The notes beneath the pieces are model-generated. The model did not search any database. It was not told where the DNA came from and was given only the letters and a program-made list of their open reading frames with translations. A stretch of DNA of 64,000 bases from Trichaptum fuscoviolaceum (lineage: Eukaryota; Basidiomycota; Agaricomycetes; Hymenochaetales; Trichaptaceae), in the NCBI GenBank assembly GCA_910574455.1, contig CAJSYZ010000002.1, forward strand, positions 5,233,671 to 5,297,670, given 5' to 3'. Within the stretch, counting starts at the first letter, position 1. Each line of letters starts with the position of its first letter. The translations under genes were made by a program, and so were the position numbers. Positions 1-9,273 of this stretch are shown here, one piece after another.

Positions 1-124
1 ACTGGAAGATGGTAGACTACTTGTAAGTGAATAAACAGTGCTGAGGCAGGAAGTTATACATACCCTAGCATTTTTTGAACGAACCTCACACCTCTCATAA
101 CAACCGACGCTGCCACTAGTAGCG

Positions 125-409
125 TCAGAATTCTCCAAGTCTATCGTATACTGTAGGAAACAAAGGGTCAGCTTTCATTCTGTACTGAGATAGTAAACGG
201 CTTGAATCACCTTTGTCAATCGCGTCCTCTTCGTCCAACTCGCGCCTTCCTCCGACTCGGACTCCGCAATTAGACATAAATGCTGCTATGAAGCGCAGGA
301 TAAAGGTTATAATGTTGAGTAGCATGACAGTTAATGATCGCGCGAGCATAGGATATTTAGCAAAGAGATATTTTGTCCTCCTTTTATAACTTGAAGCTGT
401 TTGAACCAT
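125..409 (-). CDS. Unrecognised small ORF with one hydrophobic segment
   Basis: A 94-codon ORF with a basic N-terminus (YKRRTKYLFAKY), a hydrophobic stretch near residues 26-45 (LTVMLLNIITFILRFIAAFM) that could span a membrane, and a charged C-terminal third. I recognise no family. It lies on the same strand as, and downstream of, three tandem ~120 bp units (535-895) that look like duplicated exon/intron units, so it could be the last exon of a multi-exon gene whose other exons are in those repeats. It could equally be a chance ORF. Confidence 0.2.
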   Translation of the reverse strand: MVQTASSYKRRTKYLFAKYPMLARSLTVMLLNIITFILRFIAAFMSNCGVRVGGRRELDEEDAIDKGDSSRLLSQYRMKADPLFPTVYDRLGEF

Positions 410-534
410 TCTTCTGGATTATTCGAAAGAGCGCTCACCGCCCACCGCCTGCGAGTCCGAGTCACACTGCGCAGCGCTCTGATTCTGATGGAAGAGAATA
501 AATCCGCTTTAGTACGAAATCAAGTAAAGTTCAT

Positions 535-895
535 CTTGAAGTCGTCTTCTTGATTTCATTACTCTGAAGAAGCATTGGGAGACTTTGTTATATCTGATTT
601 CCGAAGTTGATCCGGAAAAAAGAACTCACAAAATTTTAAGAGATCGAGTCACAGTCATCTTGAAGCTGTCTTCATTTCTCTGAAGAAGCATTGTGAAGAC
701 TTTGTGATATTTGATTTCTGAGGAGACGGAAAAAAGGAACTCACGAAATTTTAAGAGATCGAGTCACAGTCATTTTGAAGCTGTCTTCATTTCTCTGAAG
801 AAACATTTAAAAACTTCGTGATACCTGATTTCCAAGGACTCGGAATCGGTAACGGAAAGAAGGAACTCACGAAATTTCAAGAGATCGAGACACAT
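535..895 (-). repeat. Three degenerate tandem ~120 bp units with splice-like signals
   Basis: Units start at about 535, 659 and 774, and share core words such as TTCATTTCTCTGAAGAA and AAATTTTAAGAGATCGAG. On the minus strand each unit holds a GTGAGTTC donor-like site followed by a pyrimidine tract and CTTCTTCAG. This leaves a short open stretch of about 17 codons per unit, so the array may be a serial exon-plus-intron duplication like those at 4896-5200 and 15450-15821. Transcription is not shown. Confidence 0.7.
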
Positions 896-2091
896 TCAAA
901 CTGTTTCAAGCCCACTCAGGCTAGCACTCCTCCTCGTCCACCACACTTTCTATCTTCGCCTCTTGGGTCCGAGTCTGCGGCTGTCCGCCTTAAAGCACGC
1001 CTTCTTTTGAGTGACCGGGGAACCGCGGAGGGGGGTGGTGCGACAACTTTCCAATCGCCTACTAAACACTGAGTCTTTCAACGTTCGAGCTCAGGTAATT
1101 TCGTTCCTCGTCTGGGCCTGTAATTCCGAGCGATAGCGAGGTTGTGTAGTTCGCCCACGTCGCCGTAGGTTTCTTGGGCTTCCTCGAGGAAAACGGTGGA
1201 GGAAGTACAAGTTCAACAATACAGCCTGAGGTGGGTGTAAAAAGCGGTGACTCAACTTGCCACTGGCAGTGAAGTGACACTGGCAGTCACAGGATACCTT
1301 CCTATGATTTTGGCTGTGCGCTCACTGGCACTGGCACCAAGGCTGCCACTGCCAGTGCAGTGGCAGCAGGCTGAGCTAAAATCTATGCTCTTGTTCACTT
1401 TTTCCTGCCTCATTTTCTCGATATTATCTCAAAAACTTATATGATATCCATACTTCTATCACTATGCAGTTCTTGAGACCTCAAATGTGATGGTAAAGTG
1501 CTTTAACACCCTTCTGTCCTTCAAGTTCATGAGGGGTAACGTGTGACAAATTAAGTAGTCACTGGCAGGCTGTAGCTTCAACAAGTTCGAAAACGAAGCT
1601 GCTCAGGCTGACGTTTGTCAGTGCCAGGACCAGCAGAGATGATGTCGCGTGCACTGAAATAGTATGTAGTACGAAGCCTATCATCATGATGGTACATATG
1701 AGTTGTGGTTCCTTGGATTGCATTCATATTTACTCACCTTTTCTATCCACTCTATTTCATGTTTCTCCGAGTCTTCAGGAGGTCCTTCAAGTTCTTTCTT
1801 CGCCGTTCCCCATCCTTCAAGTTGTACAGACCTCGTACATATCTATCCCTATTTCCTTTATGCCGTAAACCATCTTCATGCTGCCTCTTCGTGCATCGTC
1901 TACAATATATATATCTCACAGTATTTGCAGAAATGTATCTTATGATAAACCCACTACTATAGCAGTATTACTCGAACATGGTGGTAGTTCGGTACCGGAG
2001 CCTGAGGAGGGTCAGAGTCCACTCCACTGGCAGTGGCAGCCTGAGCTTCAACTTGAACGATGGCAATGCATCATGATCCGACTTGGAGGCT
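896..2091. repeat. Word island 1 (no gene seen)
   Basis: No supported gene. The segment is rich in the short near-palindromic words that recur through the first 26 kb: CACTGGCAGTG-type words at 1256-1300 and 1323-1376, TTCAAGTT-type words, and GAGTCCGAGTC-type words. Small ORFs here are made of the words themselves. Confidence 0.75.
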
Positions 2092-5000
2092 GAGTCGTAT
2101 GACTCCGCAACTTGAACTTTCCGTGTCCCCTTCAAGTTTAACTTCCAACGTTGTTACGCATACAATGATTCAAGACCATGATTATACAGCCTGAAGTTCA
2201 AGTGGCTTCATCTTGAAGTAATAAGCAATAATTCCCCATAAACTTCAAATCAGGGCCCATCCGCCGAGGGAAGACGATCCTCCAACTGTCCGAGTCCAAG
2301 TCGCGAATCATGTCACTAGAACAAGTACAAGTTCAAGTTATCACTGGCTACTAGCTAGCAGTATACTTCAAGTTCACGGATGGAAACCACACTTGCAATA
2401 TCATTCCCATTTCCTCAAGTCATACATGTACTACCACATAAAGCGCACGCCAAAGGCCATCAAACACAGAGCAGGAAACAAACGTACGAATACGCAACAC
2501 CATCGCATGAGAATAAGAAAAGAGCTCCACTAATTACTACTATAGGAGTTGAGAGGAGCATCGTTCTACTTCATTGTCCGGAAGTGCATTCATGCCTAGC
2601 TTGAATTCACTTCCAGCTAGAGAAAAAGAGGTCCTAAGCTCTTCCACCGTTTGCCATAGAGCGACACCATAAGTATAACCGTCGAGTACACTCTGATTAT
2701 CCCTATCCCTCGCTTCGATGAGTCCGCAAGCTAAAATGGTACCAACTGCACGTCTGTGCTGATCAATGATTATGGCACCCAAATCCCCCGGTTCTGCGAA
2801 CATAGCATTGTTCCTATGCCCGATATTCCCTAAACCAACCGAACCCGGTGGGATCTGTAAAGCAATATGCGTAGTCTGCTCAACGTGCCCAGGGGAAACC
2901 TGCATAGATCTGAGAACGGCAGCAACGTTGTTGACCTCGCCTAACGTATGGCCAGTTTTCCAGCCCCATTTGTACACAGTTCGCTTAAACCCCACAGCGA
3001 CGAGATTGTCGATGAAAGTCCATCCATAATCATAATCTGCGTCGAATTGGTGCTCCTGGACCCGGGGGAATATATTTTCTGCCGGAACATATCCCGCAAT
3101 TCGGATTGGACTAAAGAAGTCCCTCCCTTTCCAGCCAAGCCTAGACAAGAGTGCTTCTCGTGGTACAGACTGAGCTGCCGACGATGGAGGAAGCCTATTA
3201 ATGTCGATGACGTTATAGAAATTGTTCCAACTGAGACCTTCACCATCAGTAGAGGAAAATTCGTTGGGGAGGCATTGGTCGTCCACCTCGATCAAGCACC
3301 AATCCGTAAGGTAGGGACTCTTGGAGATAGTCAAGTTACCCATTCTTCGAGGGGGAGCATTGGCCACTTTCCCAATACGATTATTAATCCACAAACTTGA
3401 ATGTGGCGATGACGTCTTATCAAGCCAAGATTGCTCAATGAATCGACACTTGTTTACGATATCCGCGAAAGCTTGTTGTTCAGCAGACGGCGGAAGATCA
3501 GGTGCCAGTGACTGCCAGTGAGTAAACGCTGCCGCTTCTAACTCATCGTGAAGCGCGCCAATCATTGGCACATGGGCGGCTAGAGCCTCGCGAGAGAAGA
3601 GATAAATTGGGCAATTGTCGTTTGGGTCGCGCGGCTTATTTGTTGTATCTGCGTATGGATCGTAGTCTCCGAATTTCAAAGGAACGTTGCCATGGCGAGT
3701 ACCGAGGATGAACACCTTGAACGTCGTGTTATCGAGCTTTTGTAGGATAAAGAGCGACCCCGTTGAGAAGCCACCCTCCAGATTGCCAAGGCAAGTTCCT
3801 GTGACCATGGAGAAAGACGGTGTCATACGACTGATTGGCTTGTTGGCAGCTGCCACTGGCCTGCTTGGGGAATCCATCATGCGATCCCACAGGCGGAAAT
3901 AATTATCGGCTCCCGCAGGTGCGGTGAACAGTTCCTCTGTTGGGTAGGCGTAGGGTTCTGCCCCGTGAGCGCTAGCGACAAGGGGCCTGGTGCTGTTACC
4001 GTCATTATGCTCAGTGACATCCCCCGCACCTCCATTGTTCGTCGGAGCAGTGCGACGATCGGAACGTCTGGGAAGGTTGGTGAGTTCCGGATGAAAACTG
4101 AAGCCAGTGTGAACGGGAGCGGTATTGCCAACGCCAGTCTCAGCATGACCGCTAGCCAGAGTATTTGAGTCGCCGGTGCCAGTGCGCACAACAGGTGGAA
4201 CACTGACAGAAGCTTTGCCCTGGCCTGAGGCGCTAATGATTTTTCGCTCCCTGAGCTCGACCTCAACGTCGAAGATGCGCATTTCAAAGAGGAACTCTTT
4301 AACGCGTTCCGCAATGCGGCACGCATCTTCAGTGCGAAGTGACGGGTCGTTGACTCCGATCAAAACAAAAACAGGGCACACCCGACTATCTCCGTAGGCA
4401 ACACGGTTGGCTTCCAGACTGTTCCACCGCAAATTCTCGGAATGAGATACTTCATGATCTTCTTGAGCAGTTGCGGCCATACATTGGCAATCCGGTGATT
4501 TCCAACAATGCCCACATATTTACGTTCTTTGGTCGCCGTCCAATTGGGACCGGTTCGCCCGAGCAGGCGCGGTTTGCCAGGGAAGCCAAGGTAGTAACCT
4601 TTCTGCTCCTCTTCTGACACATGTGTTCGTCGTGGGAGATAAGCGTTAGGATTTTGCGCGAGAATCGTATTCACAACCGCTGAAGACAGGACGGACTTGG
4701 TTTGCTGTGACTTCAAGTCTGGTTGAAGGGATGCGAGAGGAATTGATAGTAGGAGGCTTCCCCCCTCCGAGTCTAAGGAACTCGTGACGGTGAATGACCC
4801 ACGGGCAGGGCCACCGGCAATGATAAATCGTTCCCCCGAACCTTGTCCTTGCACAGGTTCGTCATCAGTAATCGCAGTTTCTGGGGCCTGTGAAACTGGT
4901 AACGGGTTAAGTACCAATCAGTTTCGCCAGTGTCAGTGAAGGGAAGGAAGGACTCACTTTCAGTCGGCATTGATGAAGAATGTCCTCCTGCAGCTTCTTC

Positions 5001-5226
5001 AACGTTAACCCCTAGGGCCTGCAAAACTAGAGATGGGTGATGCAGTAATCAGTATTGCCAGTGTCAGTGAAGGAAGGCATAGGACGCACATTGCGCACTG
5101 AAAGGTGGCGTTGTATCTCCCAGTACATCTTCGTCTTGTACTATTGGGGTAGTCAGCAATCAGTATTGCCTGTGACAGAGATGGAGAACGCAGAACTCAC
5201 ATCCGCGTCGGTCATTGTTTGCTCTA
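2092..5226. repeat. Segmental direct duplication, copy 1 (3.13 kb)
   Basis: This segment is repeated almost base for base at 9274-12404 in the same orientation. The offset is 7182 at the left end and 7178 at the right end. The change is fully explained by five indels: three of 6 nt and two of 1 nt. It holds a whole peptidase-like gene from within exon 1 to about 450 bp past the stop, but not the sequence upstream of exon 1. Divergence is low, with only a few dozen differences by eye, so the duplication is recent. Confidence 0.97.
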
Positions 5227-5233
5227 TTGCCAT
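2540..5233 (-). pseudogene. PA-clan serine peptidase-like protein, copy 1; frameshifted and GDLG instead of GDSG
   Basis: The gene resembles a fungal family with a trypsin-like (PA-clan) domain behind a conserved N-terminal half. Exons on the minus strand: about 5201-5233 (5' end uncertain), 5090-5140, 4958-5026 and from 4895 down to the TAG at 2540. Family features are the His motif ILGTRHGNV, the Asp motif DWCLIEVDD, a KWGWKTGHTLGEVN segment and a GDxG motif. Two lesions are visible. One base is missing between 4443 and 4444 relative to copy 2, which shifts the frame after MKYL. The catalytic serine codon is TTG (Leu) at 2780-2782, giving GDLG. The C-terminus runs seven residues past the copy 2 stop. 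The 646-codon ORF that remains starts out of context. An active enzyme is unlikely, although the 2.0 kb peptidase-region frame itself is still open. Confidence 0.85.
4896..5200 (-). repeat. Three consecutive homologous introns with homologous short exons
   Basis: Introns 4896-4957 (62 nt), 5027-5089 (63 nt) and 5141-5200 (60 nt) are similar to each other. Each has a GTGAGT or GTGCGT donor, the downstream pair shares CTTCACTGACACTGGC, and all share (A/C)TACTGATT-like branch regions. The last two acceptor regions are also alike (TAGTTTTGCAGGCCCTAG and CAGTTTCACAGGCCCCAG). The 51 and 69 nt exons are therefore probably serial duplicates. The same set is present in copy 2 at about 12074-12378. Confidence 0.75.
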
Positions 5234-5539
5234 AGTATTGACGTGGCAAGCCCGGAGAACGTAAGGCAAGTGCCATAGTAGAGATAATGTGTGTGGAAGG
5301 TAGAGGGTAGATGATCTTGGCAGTGGTCAAAAGAGATAGAGGGCACGGGGCTGTCTCTTCAAGTTATAAGTACCCTCAGGCTTCTCCAGTTTCCATCATT
5401 CACACGCCACTGGCACTGGCACTGGCCCGAGTCACTCAGGCTGCACTGCCTGAGGTTGAAGTCGTATCTGCCAGTGATCTCCGAGGAGACGGAAAGCACG
5501 GTGTCCGTAATGGGCTGGCCTGACCTGACCTGAAGTCAA
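5227..5539. repeat. Word island 2 between peptidase copy 1 and the foldback element
   Basis: No gene seen. It contains CACTGGCACTGGCACTGGC at about 5406-5424, CTGAGG words, and a GACCTGACCTGA run just before the foldback boundary at 5540. Confidence 0.7.
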
Positions 5540-8395
5540 GGCTAATTTTGGTTCCACTGCTGCCAGGTAGCTGATTGAATGAAGTACAGCGTTGCTGTAA
5601 ACCATCCACTGCATCAACACTCAGCAAATGCTGGCTGAAGCAGTATAGGGTGAATCAGCCTTGCTGTACACTGATTCAGGGGATGCATACCTAGGGAATA
5701 CTAGGCATGCAATACCAATTGGGATTATAGCACTGGATAATAGAATAATGCATTGCATACCCACCGCTTTTTTAGGTTAATTATAGCATTCAGGCACTAT
5801 TGATTAATAGCATGCTGTAATAAATCAGAATTTCATAATTTCCATCTATTTTGAGATATGAGGCACACCAGGGTCCAGGACCCTGAGGTCTGGCAGGTTC
5901 CAGGTCACTTGGTGCCGCTTTAGAGGAGGCCGTGGGAATAAACTCAAATTAACCTTTGCAGGCTCTACAGGCCTTCTAAAATAGCACAAAAATAACCAAA
6001 AAATCAGGAAATATTCCTGGGCACTGCCGCTTTGCTGTAGCGTGGGAACTACACTTCTGAGCAACCATATTAGGGTACCAGTGTGTTCTGGGCCCCTCTG
6101 GGCCCTTCCTAAAGCGGTAAAAATCATCATAAAATAGATAATTATATTCATTTGCCCCTGCATATATGCAGGCTTCCCCTGGGCCAACCAGCAGCAAATA
6201 AAATGCAATAAAATCGGATTATATTAGTAGAAGTATATCAAACATGATCTAGATAGCTAAATATGGTAATACTAGCTGGGAACATGTGTATAACATCAGA
6301 TCATATTCTATTTTTAATACATAACATATGGGGCCCATTGCACCACATTGGGATACCTCCGGAATGCAAATTTTGATGGGATTCCAATGGGACGTACTAG
6401 AAGAGCTGAAACGGGCTTTCACGGCGCTAAAATATGCATTTTTCATATTGTTACAAATTATTCTTTTATTTAAATGTTATTTTTGTTACAGCACTTCTAC
6501 TGCACGTAAAGGCATGTATAAATAGTCGAAATGGTACAGAACGACGAGGAGAACAATAATATGAGCTTAGAATAGCAACGCAGGGGCTATATATAGCTCT
6601 AACACACTAACTATTTTCGGAGTGCATGCAATTATTGGTAGTCATTTATATGCAAGTATGTACACTGTATTTATGTTCTGATAGCTTTAAATAGTTCTCT
6701 ATATATACTTCTCATGCTGTACGATGTTTCGCAGCAATCAGAGCTCATTTGAAATTGATATAAGGCATACAAATTTCGGAAAGATGGGTCAATTTTAATT
6801 TATTGGGAGGGTTATGGGTCAGGCACATAGTGCCAAACATTCACTATAGGTATTCTAATCATATTTCAAATGCATGTCTGAGATGACATTAGAATGTGAA
6901 AGTCATACACAACATTGTAGGATGACATGCTATGTGTGATTTCAGAATGCACATGTTATGTCAGAATCATATATAACTTACAGATTCCATCTGTACCCCA
7001 AATATGCATTTGGATTATGTTTAGAATACCTATAGTGAATGTTTGGCACTATGTGCCTGACCCATAACCCTCCCAATAAATTAAAATTGACCCATCTTTC
7101 CGAAATTTGTATGCCTTATATCAATTTCAAATGAGCTCCGATTGCTGCGAAACCTCGTACAGCATGAGAAGTATATATAGAGAACTATTTAAAGCTATCA
7201 GAACATAAATACAGTGTACATACTTGCATATAAATGACTACCAATAATTGCATGCACTCCGAAAATAGTTAGTGTGTTAGAGCTATATATAGCCCCTGCG
7301 TTGCTATTCTAAGCTCATATTATTGTTCTCCTCGTCGTTCTGTACCATTTCGACTATTTATACATGCCTTTACGTGCAGTAGAAGTGCTGTAACAAAAAT
7401 AACATTTAAATAAAAGAATAATTTGTAACAATATGAAAAATGCATATTTTAGCGCCGTGAAAGCCCGTTTCAGCTCTTCTAGTACGTCCCATTGGAATCC
7501 CATCAAAATTTGCATCCCGGAGGTATCCCAATGTGGTGCAATGGGCCCCATATGTTATGTATTAAAAATAGAATATGATCTGATGTTATACACATGTTCC
7601 CAGCTAGTATTACCATATTTAGCTATCTAGATCATGTTTGATATACTTCTACTAATATAATCCGATTTTATTGCATTTTATTTGCTGCTGGTAGGCCCAG
7701 GGGAAGCCTGCATATATGCAGGGGCAAATGAATATAATTATCTATTTTATGATGATTTTTACCGCTTTAGAAAGGGCCCAGAGGGGCCCAGAACACACTG
7801 GTACCCTAATATGGTTGCTCAGAAGTGTAGTTCCCACGCTACAGCAAAGCGGCAGTGCCCAGGAATATTTCCTGATTTTTTGGTTATTTTTGTGCTATTT
7901 TAGAAGGCCTGTAGAGCCTGCAAAGGTTAATTTGAGTTTATTCCCACGGCCTCCTCTAAAGCGGCACCAAGTGACCTGGAACCTGCCAGACCTCAGGGTC
8001 CTGGACCCTGGTGTGCCTCATATCTCAAAATAGATGGAAATTATGAAATTCTGATTTATTACAGCATGCTATTAATCAATAGTGCCTGAATGCTATAATT
8101 AACCTAAAAAAGCGGTGGGTATGCAATGCATTATTCTAGTATTCAGTGCTATAATCCCAATTGATATTATATGCCTAGTATTCCCTAGGTATGCTGATTT
8201 ACCCTATACTGCTTCAGCCAGCATTTGCTGTAGATGATGCAGTGGATGGTTTACAGCAAGGCTGTACTTCATTCAATCAGATGCTCTATATCATGCAGTG
8301 ATTGCTGTAATCTCATTCAATGAGTATCTCCAGTACATTCAGCAAACACTGTATTTCATTCAATGAACTAACTGGCAGGACTGTTGGTTCTAGCC
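5540..8395. mobile_element. Foldback element: ~1.3 kb inverted arms around a ~125 bp loop
   Basis: The left arm (about 5540-6877) is the reverse complement of the right arm (about 7002-8395), centred at 6939.5. From roughly 5690 to 8180 the arms align with almost no indel and only scattered mismatches (for example at 6186 against the base near 7694). The outermost matching bases are GGCTA at 5540-5544 and TAGCC at 8391-8395. The outer ends differ in length because the right arm carries extra copies of a TCATTCAATGA subterminal word at about 8269, 8313 and 8355. The arms are visibly AT-richer than the flanks. There is no transposase-like ORF; mirrored ORFs of 65-120 codons are by-products of the palindrome. 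No target duplication could be fixed (CA on both sides is possible). I infer a non-autonomous DNA transposon or foldback element. Confidence 0.9.
6878..7001. other. Loop of the foldback element
   Basis: Unpaired centre between the arms. It holds short direct repeats of AGAATG and GATGACAT words but no ORF. An imperfect continuation of the palindrome (ATGCATTTG) reaches into both edges. Confidence 0.7.
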
Positions 8396-9273
8396 TCATG
8401 AGCACTGCCAGTGGCAGCCTGAGGTTAGTACTAGCGTTTTTTTATGTCCTTTCCGCAGAGAGCGCCGGTTTGCGTAGTATCGCATAGTATCGCAATCTTC
8501 AGCTGGTTACGAGACTATTTTGGTTCGATCCCGACCTGCCAGTGACCCGGTCGGAGATCTGCCTAAGATACCTGACTTCAGCCTTGACCCACTCTGACCC
8601 ATAGGTCAAGGTCAACATAGGTCGGGTTACAGGTCGACCTGGGCCGACTCTGTTCTGACCAAAAACCCTAAGTCTGACAGCTCGCCGAAAAGGTCCTTGC
8701 TCCAGAGTGAATTGGGCTACCAAGGGGGTGACACCACTGAGGAAGGCGCAGCCTCTGACGAGGAGGGCCTCCGCTGCACGTTACACAGATTTTTCATAGC
8801 GGGCGCGACCTCTTTTCCGGTGGCACGGCATTGGCTTCGCAATAATTCGGGTAACATTCTTGTCCGACGCAAGCAAGCAATTGGCAGCAGGAAATCTCAA
8901 GTAGCAGCGGATTATAAGCGGGCGCAACCACTTTAAGTTCGAAGATGATTCAAGAAGTTAAGACTCGGAGACGCGACACCGTGCCAGTGACTTCAAGTTC
9001 AAGAAGTTGAAGTTGAAGTTGTCACTCAGGCTGGCACTGCCAGCCTGCCAGTGAGTGCCAGTGGCGGCGGCGGCGGGCCGCCGGCCGGGGTGCTGGCACT
9101 GCAACTTGAATGCCGCCAGCCTGAGTGCATACTAGTAGTAGCAGTAGCAAGCCCTTGACCTACGGGTCAGGTCAGCGGTCGACTGGGTCAATGTGCGTCT
9201 GACCTCAGGTTGACTGTTTGAGGATAATAATCGAGTCACATTCAATCTCTTTCAAGCTACTGGCAATGCATCC
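8396..9273. repeat. Word island 3 (no gene seen)
   Basis: Non-coding by my reading. CACTGCCAGTG and TTCAAGTT words cluster at 8990-9130. A separate family of TGACC/GGTCA words is concentrated at 8577-8660 and 9155-9220. A GGTTCGATCCC string at about 8522 resembles a tRNA B box, but no cloverleaf could be drawn around it. Confidence 0.65.

Noticed and set aside
5846..8033. Mirror-image ORFs of 65-120 codons on both strands
   Set aside because: They are identical on opposite strands because of the foldback palindrome, have no domain, and overlap each other.
8515..8545. GGTTCGATCCC string resembling a tRNA or SINE B box
   Set aside because: No convincing A box, acceptor stem or anticodon arm could be drawn around it.
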